NCBI RefSeq assembly: GCF_009852415.1
Contig: NZ_WOXS01000002.1
Coordinates: forward strand, 3,574,001-3,638,000
DNA: 64,000 nt
Reading direction: 5' to 3'
Origin: Streptomyces sp. Tu 3180
GTDB lineage: Bacteria > Actinomycetota > Actinomycetes > Streptomycetales > Streptomycetaceae
In this document: positions 29,769 through 37,225 of the stretch, piece after piece
Position numbering within the stretch: position 1 is the stretch's first letter
Layout of the letters: every line of letters starts with the position of its first letter
The notes under the pieces: generated by a model
Databases searched by the model: none
Told to the model about the DNA's origin: nothing
What the model saw: the letters and a program-made list of their open reading frames with translations, nothing else
Program-made: the position numbers and the translations under genes

Positions 29769-31514
29769 GTGACCAGTACCGCGTCCTCCACGGACCTCCG
29801 GCAGGACCAGGCGCCGCACGAGCAGCGGCCGTCGTGGCAGCAGCGGCTGCGCCGTTTCGGCTACTCGGCGAAGGTGCCCGGAGGCGACGTCCGCGACCGT
29901 CTGGTGCCGCCCTACACGGAACCGTCCGGGCGGCTCTGGTCCACGCTCGGGGTGCCCCCGCTGCTCGCCGGGCGGATCACCCGCTGGTCGGCGTGGGGCG
30001 GACCGCTGCTGGTCACGCTGCTGGCGGGGGTGCTGCGGTTCTGGAACCTGGGCAGCCCGAAGGCGGTGATATTCGACGAGACGTACTACGCCAAGGACGC
30101 GTGGGCGCTGGTCCACCGCGGCTTCGAGGTCAACTGGGACAAGAACGCCAACGACCTGATCCTCTCCTCGGGCGGAAGCGTCCCCATCCCGACGGACGCG
30201 GCGTACGTCGTGCACCCGCCGGTCGGCAAGTACGTCATCGGGCTGGGCGAGCTGATGTTCGGGTTCACCCCGTTCGGCTGGCGGTTCATGACGGCGCTGC
30301 TGGGCACGCTGTCGGTCCTGCTGCTGTGCCGCATCGGCCGGCGCCTGTTCCGCTCCACGTTCCTCGGCTGCCTCGCGGGCGCGCTGATGGCGGTGGACGG
30401 GCTGCACTTCGTGATGAGCCGGACCTCGCTGCTGGACGGCGTGCTGATGTTCTTCGTGCTCGCGGCCTTCGGCTGCCTGGTGGTCGACCGGGACCGGGCG
30501 CGGGAGAGACTGGCCGCCGCGCTGCCCGTGGACTCCGACGGCCGGGCCCGGCCGGACGCGCACGTCGCGGAGCACACCCGCATCGGCTTCCGCCCCTGGC
30601 GGCTGGCGGCGGGCCTGATGCTGGGCCTGGCGATCGGCACCAAGTGGAACGGCCTGTACGTCACGGCCGCGTTCTGCGTGATGTCGGTGCTCTGGGACGT
30701 CGGCGCCCGCCGGGTGGCCGGCGCGCACCGGCCCCGGCTGGCGGTGCTCAGGCGCGACCTGGGCTGGGCGTTCCTGTGCACCGTGCCGGTGGCGGTGTTC
30801 ACCTACTTCGCCTCGTGGATCGGCTGGATCCTCTCCCCGGCGGACGGCACCGGCGGCTACTACCGCGACTGGGCGACCGAGGACGGCAAGGACAGCAGCT
30901 GGTCCTGGCTCTTCCCCGACTGGTGGCGCAGCCTGTGGCACTACGAGAACCAGGTCTACGAGTTCCACGTCGGCCTGTCCTCGCCGCACACCTACCAGTC
31001 CAACCCGTGGAGCTGGATCGTCACCGGCCGCCCGGTCTCCTACTTCTACGAGTCGCCGGCCCCCGGCACGGACGGCTGCCCCGCCGACGCGGGCGAGAAG
31101 TGCGCCCGCGAGGTCCTGGCCCTCGGCACCCCCCTGCTGTGGTGGGTGGCCTGCCTGGCCCTCCTCTACGTCCTGTGGCGCTGGTTCTTCCGCCGCGACT
31201 GGCGCGCGGGCGCCGTCGCCTGCGGCATCGCGGCCGGCTACGCCCCGTGGTTCCTGTACCAGGAGCGCACGATCTTCTTCTTCTACGCCGTCGTCTTCCT
31301 GCCCTTCCTGTGCCTGGCGGTGGCGATGCTCCTGGGCGCGCTCGTCGGCCCGCCCCGCTCCACCGACACCCGCCGGGTCGCGGGCGCGACGGCGGCCGGC
31401 GTCCTGACCCTGCTGATCGCCTGGAACTTCATCTACTTCTGGCCCCTCTACACCGGCACGTCGATCCCGATCGACGACTGGCGGGCGCGGATGTGGCTGG
31501 ACACCTGGGTCTAG
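29769..31514 (+). CDS. pmt: Protein O-mannosyltransferase
   Basis: An integral membrane GT39 enzyme that transfers mannose from polyprenyl-phosphate-mannose to Ser/Thr of exported proteins. The 581-residue protein has the catalytic acidic motif in IFDETYYAKDAW in the first outside loop (about residue 103). Many hydrophobic helices follow, with the MIR-less bacterial layout. In S. coelicolor Pmt is needed for glycosylation of exported proteins and for infection by phage phiC31. GTG 29769 was chosen because upstream in-frame sequence runs antisense through rsmI. A 14-bp hairpin ends the gene. Confidence 0.93.
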   Translation: MTSTASSTDLRQDQAPHEQRPSWQQRLRRFGYSAKVPGGDVRDRLVPPYTEPSGRLWSTLGVPPLLAGRITRWSAWGGPLLVTLLAGVLRFWNLGSPKAVIFDETYYAKDAWALVHRGFEVNWDKNANDLILSSGGSVPIPTDAAYVVHPPVGKYVIGLGELMFGFTPFGWRFMTALLGTLSVLLLCRIGRRLFRSTFLGCLAGALMAVDGLHFVMSRTSLLDGVLMFFVLAAFGCLVVDRDRARERLAAALPVDSDGRARPDAHVAEHTRIGFRPWRLAAGLMLGLAIGTKWNGLYVTAAFCVMSVLWDVGARRVAGAHRPRLAVLRRDLGWAFLCTVPVAVFTYFASWIGWILSPADGTGGYYRDWATEDGKDSSWSWLFPDWWRSLWHYENQVYEFHVGLSSPHTYQSNPWSWIVTGRPVSYFYESPAPGTDGCPADAGEKCAREVLALGTPLLWWVACLALLYVLWRWFFRRDWRAGAVACGIAAGYAPWFLYQERTIFFFYAVVFLPFLCLAVAMLLGALVGPPRSTDTRRVAGATAAGVLTLLIAWNFIYFWPLYTGTSIPIDDWRARMWLDTWV

Positions 31515-31527
31515 CGGGGCGGACACA

Positions 31528-31562
31528 CCACGGGGGCGCGGCAGCCCGCCGCGCCCCCGTGG
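31528..31562 (+). terminator. Terminator after pmt
   Basis: A perfect 14-bp stem (31528-31541 with 31549-31562) and a 7-base loop, 13 bases after the stop codon. Confidence 0.85.
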
Positions 31563-31837
31563 TCGTCGTCGGTCGCCAGCGGTTGTCGTGGGCCGCCCTC
31601 GGACGGCCCGGGGACGGCCCGTCGCCGGGCCCGCAGCGGGTTCCCCTCAGCCCCTCCCGCCTGCGGCTTCCCCGTCACTTGAAGCCGCTGGGGCGCACCT
31701 GGGGAAAGCCCCCGAGAACACCGCTTCAGGAGTTCGGTCCGAGCACGCTGCGGCTGCTGCCGTCGACTGGTACGACGGTCCCCCCGGAGTCGTTGGTGTG
31801 CATCCCCGTCCGGTGTCGTGGACGTCAGGGGCTGCCG
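31563..31837. other. Non-coding stretch with no recognisable content
   Basis: Together with the terminator this makes a gene-free gap of 323 bases between pmt and the isochorismatase-like gene. I see no promoter pointing at a gene, no tRNA and no conserved protein in any frame. Its downstream edge contains the 3' flank of the leftward gene. Confidence 0.5.
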
Positions 31838-32398
31838 CTATCGGGACGCCATCGTCTCGAGCCAGTCGTCGACGGTGACGACATCCGCCCACTGCGGGAA
31901 CAGTCGCTCGACGAGGACCCGGTGCACCTCTGGGTCGGTGTCCAGACAGGCGTCGGAGAGGACGGTCAGACCGAAGTCCAAGTCGTTCGCGTGGCACAGG
32001 GTGGACAGCACCACAGCGCTGGTGGCGATACCGGTGAGCACGAGGCTCTCGACACCGCGTGCCCTCAGCACCACGTCGAGATCGCTGCCCGAGAACGCGC
32101 TCGCCCGTCTCTTGGTGACCACCACGTCGCCCGGCCGGGGCGCGACCTCGGGGTGGATCTCGGTACCCGGGGCGCCCTCGACATGGAGGCCGGCCCGTGC
32201 GACGGCAGTGAGAGCCCTGTTGCGGGTGCCGACTTCCGGGAAGCCGGGACGTAACGCGATGACTACGTAGATCACGGGAATGCCAGCCGCCCGGGCTCCG
32301 TCGATCGCCCTGCGCAGGCGTGGCAGGTATCCGGAGCCGTCGTCGGCGATGTCCACGATTGCCTGTTGAACGTCCATCACGAGAAGGGCGCTGCTCAT
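31838..32398 (-). CDS. Isochorismatase-fold hydrolase without the catalytic cysteine
   Basis: A 186-residue protein of the cysteine-hydrolase/isochorismatase superfamily. The first catalytic Asp is present (LLVMDVQQAIVD, residue 9), as is the Lys in VVVTKRRASAFSGSDL. Where nucleophilic hydrolases have G-x-x-T-x-x-C, this protein reads GIATSAVVLST, with Val in place of Cys. It may therefore act like Cys-less isochorismatases or be inactive; the substrate is unknown. The ATG has GGAG at good distance. The DNA around it is somewhat less GC-rich in codon third positions than its neighbours. Confidence 0.82.
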   Translation of the reverse strand: MSSALLVMDVQQAIVDIADDGSGYLPRLRRAIDGARAAGIPVIYVVIALRPGFPEVGTRNRALTAVARAGLHVEGAPGTEIHPEVAPRPGDVVVTKRRASAFSGSDLDVVLRARGVESLVLTGIATSAVVLSTLCHANDLDFGLTVLSDACLDTDPEVHRVLVERLFPQWADVVTVDDWLETMASR

Positions 32399-32610
32399 GT
32401 CGTCTCCAGTGACGAAGTCGGTTCGGCGTCGAAACGGGCTGGGTTCTCCGCACCCTCGGGCGGGTTGGTGGTGCGGCTGTCGGGCAGGACAGGACGGGCA
32501 CGGACGCTCAGCCGACAGTTCGTGCGACGCATGTGAACGACGCCGCCCTGCGCCGGTGTACGTCCGGTGCATCCGCCGGGCGCGCCGCCGCGCGCTCCGG
32601 CCCCTGACCG

Positions 32611-32772
32611 CTACAGGTTGTCGAAGATCCGCGCGACAGCCTCCCAGAAGCGATACCAGCGGCGGTGCCGCCTGCCGCAGTACCGCCGCCTGCGCCACCG
32701 GCTGCGTGGCTGCTGCACCGGCGCATGACACCACCTGCACGGCCGCGTACGGCCTGCGGATCCCCCACCCAT
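32611..32772 (-). CDS. Very small Cys-rich basic protein, possible zinc ribbon
   Basis: A 53-residue reading frame: a short Gly-rich start, then PCRWCHAPVQQP, an Arg-rich run, YCGRRHRR and an amphipathic end WYRFWEAVARIFDNL. The C-x2-C and YC-x3-H spacing resembles small Streptomyces proteins with a CxxC...YCxxxC/H zinc-knuckle pattern followed by a basic helix. An in-frame GTG at 32781 is an alternative start. The ribosome binding site is weak, and the gene could be a remnant. The flanks 32399-32610 and 32782-33073 show no other gene. Confidence 0.4.
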   Translation of the reverse strand: MGGGSAGRTRPCRWCHAPVQQPRSRWRRRRYCGRRHRRWYRFWEAVARIFDNL

Positions 32773-33073
32773 GCCGCACACCGTAGCGGTGCGCCCCTCG
32801 AAACCGGCCCGAGGAGCACCCGGCCGTGGGCAACGCCGGCATCCGCCGCCCGGACCGCGGGATCCGGACAACCACGAGGAAGCCGGAGGCCGTGCGCCGG
32901 GGCGGGCTGTGGCCGCTGAACGGTGCCGAGCGGCGGGCCGTGGTCCGGCGGTCCGGGACGGGCGGCGGGTGCCGTGCCCGCCGGTGCTCCGGTCCGTCCT
33001 CGTCCGCTCCTCGCGGGGATCTCTGTTCGGCCAACAAACGGGAACGGACGCCCCGTTCGTCACTCCCTGCCCC

Positions 33074-33114
33074 TAGAGTGCTCACCGTCGGGCTTTCTGA
33101 ACACGTTCAGAAAG
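33074..33114 (+). promoter_or_regulatory. PBP promoter -10 box with perfect palindromic operator
   Basis: TAGAGT (33074-33079) is a good -10 hexamer without a clear -35. A perfect palindrome of arms CTTTCTGAAC and GTTCAGAAAG around AC lies at 33093-33114, about 8-29 bases past the predicted start of transcription, where a repressor would block elongation. No regulator gene is adjacent. Confidence 0.6.
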
Positions 33115-33147
33115 ACGTGGGGCCCGGCGCCGGGGGGGGAGGGCCCG

Positions 33148-34791
33148 ATGGGCAGGGGGGTCAAGGCCGCCGTCATCGGCGGGGTGTTCGCGGTGATGGT
33201 GGGCGGGGCCGGGTACGGCGCCTACAACCTCGTGTCGGCGGTGAGCGGCGACGGGGGCGGTGGCGCCGGCGAGTCGGTGCCGAAGTCCGGGCCGCCGGAC
33301 CGGGACGAGGTCACGGAGACGGCCGGGAAGTTCTTCGCGGCCTGGGAGAAGGGGCGGGCGGCCGAGGCGGCGTCGTACACCGACGACGCGCAGGACGCCG
33401 GGGCGCTGCTGACGGCGTACGGCGACGAGGCGCACATCGGTGACGTGCGGATCACGCCCGGGAAGGCCGTCGGCACCACCGTCGCGTTCACCGTGAAGGC
33501 GACCGTCACCCACGACGGGAGGTCCGAGCCGCTGGCCTACCGGAGCGAGCTGACCGTCGTGCGCGGGAAGACCACCGGGCGGGCGCTGGTCGGCTGGGAG
33601 CCGTCCGTCGTCCACCCCGGCCTCCGGGACGGCGACACCCTGGTCACCGGGGAGTCCGCGCAGCCGCCCGTCGAGGCCGTGGACCGCGACGGCACCGTGC
33701 TGACGGAGGAGGAGCACCCCTCCCTCGGGCCGATCCTGGACACCCTGCGCGAGAAGTACGGCGACGAGGCGGGCGGCACCCCCGGTGTCGAGCTGGTGAT
33801 CCGGCACGCCGAGGGGGCCTCGGGCGAGGCCGCCGCCGACACCCCGCTGCTCACCCTCGCCGAGGGGAAGCCGGGCCGGCTGCGCACCACCCTCAGCGCC
33901 GGCGTGCAGGCCGCGGCCGAGAAGGCGGTGAAGCGGTTCGCCGAGTCGTCGGTGGTGGCGGTGAAGCCGAGCACCGGTGAGGTGCTGGCGGTGGCCAACC
34001 ACCGCCGGGACGGGTTCAACGCGGCCTTCCAGGGCCGGGTCGCCCCCGGCTCCACCATGAAGATCATCACCGCCGCGATGCTCATCGACAACGGCGTGAC
34101 CTCCATGAACGGCCCGGCGCCCTGCCCGCCCACCGCCACCTGGCAGAGCCAGACCTTCGAGAACCTCACCGGCCTGCGGCCGAACGAGAACGCCACCCTC
34201 GCCGACAGCTTCCTGCTCTCCTGCAACACGGCCTTCATCAAGCTCGTCGACGAGGAGCCGCTCACCGACGCCTCGCTCACCCAGGAGGCCCAGGAGCGGT
34301 TCGGGCTCGGCCGGGACGACTGGAAGACCGGCATCGTCTCCTTCGACGGCAGCGTCCCCGCCGTCAGCGGCCCGGACCGCGCGGCGAACGCCATCGGCCA
34401 GGGCCAGGTGCAGATGAACCCGCTGAACATGGCCTCCGTGACGGCCACCGCCATCACCGGCACCTTCCGCCAGCCGTACCTGGTCTCCCCCGACCTCGAC
34501 GGCCGGCGGCTCGCGCAGGCCGGGGGGCTGCGGGCGGACACCGCGGCCCAGCTCAAGCAGATGATGCGGCTCACCGCCGCCCGGGGCACCGCCCGTGAGG
34601 CCATGTCCGGCCTCGGCGGCGACGTCGGCGCGAAGACCGGGTCCGCGGAGGTGGACGGCAACGCCGCCTCCGACAGCTGGTTCACCGGCTTCCGCGACGA
34701 CGTCGCGGCGGCGGCCATGGCGCAGCAGGGCGGCCACGGCGGCGACGCGGCCGGTCCGATTGTCGCAGCCGTGCTACGAGCGGGCTCCTGA
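33148..34791 (+). CDS. Penicillin-binding protein, class B-like transpeptidase (first of tandem pair)
   Basis: A 547-residue membrane-anchored D,D-transpeptidase acting on peptidoglycan outside the cell. One N-terminal membrane helix (about residues 5-27) is followed by an NTF2-like domain as in MecA-type PBPs (about 45-150). The transpeptidase domain has SxxK as STMK at Ser302, SxN as SCN at Ser358 and KTG at 496-498, so all catalytic motifs are intact. ATG 33148 was chosen because GGGGAGG precedes it and the membrane helix follows directly. The longer frame that opens at 32923 is not protein-like. A close paralogue follows after 187 bases. Confidence 0.93.
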   Translation: MGRGVKAAVIGGVFAVMVGGAGYGAYNLVSAVSGDGGGGAGESVPKSGPPDRDEVTETAGKFFAAWEKGRAAEAASYTDDAQDAGALLTAYGDEAHIGDVRITPGKAVGTTVAFTVKATVTHDGRSEPLAYRSELTVVRGKTTGRALVGWEPSVVHPGLRDGDTLVTGESAQPPVEAVDRDGTVLTEEEHPSLGPILDTLREKYGDEAGGTPGVELVIRHAEGASGEAAADTPLLTLAEGKPGRLRTTLSAGVQAAAEKAVKRFAESSVVAVKPSTGEVLAVANHRRDGFNAAFQGRVAPGSTMKIITAAMLIDNGVTSMNGPAPCPPTATWQSQTFENLTGLRPNENATLADSFLLSCNTAFIKLVDEEPLTDASLTQEAQERFGLGRDDWKTGIVSFDGSVPAVSGPDRAANAIGQGQVQMNPLNMASVTATAITGTFRQPYLVSPDLDGRRLAQAGGLRADTAAQLKQMMRLTAARGTAREAMSGLGGDVGAKTGSAEVDGNAASDSWFTGFRDDVAAAAMAQQGGHGGDAAGPIVAAVLRAGS

Positions 34792-34978
34792 GCGCGCCGC
34801 GCACAGGACGGGACTTTAGGGTGGTGGCCGTCGTCGGCACACACGGGCGCCACCGGCGCGGCGGCCACCCCGACGCCACGGGCGCCGTGCACGGCCGCGA
34901 GCACCACCAGCACCATCGAGCACCACGAGCGCCACCAGGGCCGCGGGAGCCCGGCGAACAGCGGAGGAACGGAACACA

Positions 34979-36649
34979 GTGGGCAACAGAGGGCATGTCG
35001 CCGAGCGACGGAAGACGAGACCCGCCGTGCTCGGCGGAGCGATCGCCGTGGTCGTCGGCGGTGTCGGGTTCGGCGCCTACGCGCTGCTCGGCGGCGGTGC
35101 CGCCGGGGACGGGACGCGCACGGCCTCCGCGCAGCAGGCCGAGGAGGTCAGGACCGGCCCGCTGTCCGCCGCCGAGGTCACCGACACGGCCGAGCGCTTC
35201 CTCACCGCCTGGCAGTCCGGGAAGGTGAGCGAGGCGGCCGCCGTCACCGACGACCCGAAGGCCGCCGCCGCCCTGCTCACCGGTTACGCCGAGGACGCCC
35301 GCGTCAAGGACGTCACCCTCACCGCCGGCACCCGCACCGGCGCCAAGGTCGCCTTCTCCGTGAAGGGCACGGTGTCGCACGGGGACCTCGCCGCGCCGCT
35401 GGCGTACGACAGCGCGCTGACCGTCGTGCGCCGCGCCGGGGACGGCGCGCCGCGGGTGGACTGGCGGCCCGCCGTCCTGCACCCCGACCTCGGGGACGGC
35501 GACAGGCTGGTCACCGGGGAGGCGGGCACCCCGCCGGTCAGGGCACTGGACCGGGACGGCGGCGAGCTGACCACCCGGAAGTACCCGTCCCTGGGCACGG
35601 TGCTGGACGGTCTGCGCGAGAAGTACGGCGAGAAGGCGGGCGGCGAGGCCGGCGTCGAACTGCGGGTGGTGCGCGGCAAGGAGTCGAAGAAGGCCGAGCT
35701 GTCCGACAAGACCCTGCTGGAGCTGAGCGAGGGCACGCCCGGCACGGTGAAGACCACGCTGGACCCGTCCCTGCAGGCCGCCGCCGAGGAGCAGGTGGCG
35801 AAGAAGGCCAAGGCGTCGGTGGTGGTGCTGCGCGCGTCGACCGGCGAGATCCTGGCGGTGGCGAACTCCTCGCACGGTTTCAACACCGCGTTCCAGGGCT
35901 CGCTCGCCCCGGGCTCCACCATGAAGGTGATCACCTCCTCGATGCTGATCGAGAAGGGCCTGGCCTCCATGGACGAGAAGCACCCGTGCCCGAAGTACTT
36001 CAGCTACGGCGGCTGGAAGTTCCAGAACGACGACAAGTTCCAGATCAAGGACGGCACCTTCAAGGCGAGCTTCGCCCGCTCCTGCAACACGGCCTTCATC
36101 AGCCAGGCGCCCGAGCTGGAGGACGACGACCTGACCGAGCAGGCCCAGCAGGTCTTCGGGCTGTCGATGAACAACTGGCAGGTCGGCGTGCCCACCTTCG
36201 ACGGCTCGGTGCCGGTGCAGTCGGCGGCCCCGATGGCGGCCTCGCTCATCGGCCAGGGCGGGGTGCGGATGAACCCGCTGAACATGGCGTCGGTGTCGGC
36301 GACGGTCAAGGCGGGCGTCTTCCACCAGCCCTACCTGGTCGCGCCCGAGGTGGACGGACGCAAGCTGGCGACGGCCTCGCGCACCCTGTCGGCCGGCACG
36401 CTGGCGCAGCTGCGGGAGCTGATGTCGTACACCGCGGCCTACGGCACGGCGGCGGAGGCGATGGCCGGGGTGAGCGGTGAGACCGGCGCCAAGACCGGGT
36501 CGGCCGAGGTCGACGGGCAGAAGAAGCCCAACGGCTGGTTCACCGCCTACCGCGGGGACCTGGCGGCCGCGGGTGTGGTCCAGGCGGCCGGCCACGGCGG
36601 CTCGACGGCCGGGCCGATCGTGGCGGCCCTGCTGAAGAGCGGCGGCTGA
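34979..36649 (+). CDS. Penicillin-binding protein, class B-like transpeptidase (second of tandem pair)
   Basis: A 556-residue paralogue of the preceding gene with the same plan: basic N-terminus, membrane helix (about 16-40), NTF2-like domain, and a transpeptidase domain with STMK at Ser313, SCN at Ser368 and KTG at 505-507. GTG start with GGAGG 11 bases upstream. The gap from its paralogue includes a TAGGGT box at 34817-34822, so it may have its own promoter. The pair probably arose by tandem duplication. ssgE lies convergently 10 bases downstream, which brings wall synthesis and sporulation division genes together. Confidence 0.93.
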   Translation: MGNRGHVAERRKTRPAVLGGAIAVVVGGVGFGAYALLGGGAAGDGTRTASAQQAEEVRTGPLSAAEVTDTAERFLTAWQSGKVSEAAAVTDDPKAAAALLTGYAEDARVKDVTLTAGTRTGAKVAFSVKGTVSHGDLAAPLAYDSALTVVRRAGDGAPRVDWRPAVLHPDLGDGDRLVTGEAGTPPVRALDRDGGELTTRKYPSLGTVLDGLREKYGEKAGGEAGVELRVVRGKESKKAELSDKTLLELSEGTPGTVKTTLDPSLQAAAEEQVAKKAKASVVVLRASTGEILAVANSSHGFNTAFQGSLAPGSTMKVITSSMLIEKGLASMDEKHPCPKYFSYGGWKFQNDDKFQIKDGTFKASFARSCNTAFISQAPELEDDDLTEQAQQVFGLSMNNWQVGVPTFDGSVPVQSAAPMAASLIGQGGVRMNPLNMASVSATVKAGVFHQPYLVAPEVDGRKLATASRTLSAGTLAQLRELMSYTAAYGTAAEAMAGVSGETGAKTGSAEVDGQKKPNGWFTAYRGDLAAAGVVQAAGHGGSTAGPIVAALLKSGG

Positions 36650-36659
36650 GCCGAGGGGG

Positions 36660-37016
36660 TCAGTGCGCGACCGGCTGGGCGGCGACGGCGTACGTCCGGC
36701 GCAGGAACCGGACCAGCGCCTTGGTGTCGAACTGCACCACGGACACGCCCTGCGCGGAGTGGAACTCGAGCACGGTCTGCACCCGGCCGCACGGCCACAC
36801 GCGCACCGCGCCGCTCCCCGCGGGGGTGCGCAGGCCCCGCTCCAGCAGCTCCCGCTCGACGGTCCACTCGCGCGCCCCGGCGCCCGGCAGCCTCACGCGC
36901 ACGCACCGCGGGTCGTGCTCGGGGTCGTACCTCAGCACCACGGGTACGGCCCCGCGGTCCTCGTCCAGGAGATCCGTGACGATGTGTGCTCGCGCGTACT
37001 GCTCGATTACGGACAT
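36660..37016 (-). CDS. ssgE: SsgA-like protein (SALP), SsgE type
   Basis: A 118-residue member of the SsgA/SsgB family, found only in morphologically complex actinomycetes and linked to septum site control and spore-wall processes. The family features are VPVVLRYDPEHDPRCVRV, WTVERELLERGLRTPAGSGAVRVWP and VRFLRRTYAVAAQ. The name ssgE rests on its position after two PBPs and before cbiM, which is how I recall the S. coelicolor locus. SsgE there has been associated with late spore maturation or autolytic separation. ATG 37016; the open frame extends upstream without similarity. It is convergent with the second PBP gene. Confidence 0.88.
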   Translation of the reverse strand: MSVIEQYARAHIVTDLLDEDRGAVPVVLRYDPEHDPRCVRVRLPGAGAREWTVERELLERGLRTPAGSGAVRVWPCGRVQTVLEFHSAQGVSVVQFDTKALVRFLRRTYAVAAQPVAH

Positions 37017-37189
37017 CGGTGGGCCCCTTACGCTGTGTGATCGACCTGACCCGGCCGTGCGATCCGTGTACCCACCCCCAGCTCCATGGTGCACGCATTC
37101 CGGAATCAATGCCTCCGCTTCTGGCGCCGAGGGTGCGCGCGGCACGGGGCAGGGGGTGGTCCGGGTGAGATAAAACAAGCTGCTCGCTC

Positions 37190-37206
37190 TTGCGACAGGT
37201 TTGCAG
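37190..37206 (+). promoter_or_regulatory. Candidate Nur (nickel uptake regulator) box upstream of cbiM
   Basis: TTGCGA-CAGGT-TTGCAG fits the Streptomyces Nur consensus tTGCaa-N5-ttGCAA, with the core TGC/GCA pairs kept. It ends 19 bases before the cbiM start codon. I see no cobalamin riboswitch in the 37017-37225 gap. Nickel-dependent repression of a Ni/Co uptake operon would be sensible. Confidence 0.5.
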
Positions 37207-37225
37207 CAGGCCACATCATCGAACC

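Noticed and set aside
28760..32254. A 1164-codon open frame on the plus strand
   Set aside because: It runs antisense to rsmI and out of frame with pmt, and the translation is Arg/Gly/Pro-rich low complexity. Such frames are a by-product of very high GC content.
33093..33114. Terminator upstream of the PBP gene
   Set aside because: A 2-base centre cannot form a stable loop without opening the stem, no gene ends immediately upstream on this strand, and it follows a -10 box.
32923..33147. A 75-residue N-terminal extension of the first PBP
   Set aside because: It would cross the -10 box and palindrome and place the membrane helix internally; ATG 33148 has a good ribosome binding site.
37017..37225. 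Cobalamin riboswitch upstream of cbiM
   Set aside because: No B12-box-like conserved core or long structured leader could be found in 209 bases; the Nur-like box explains control better.
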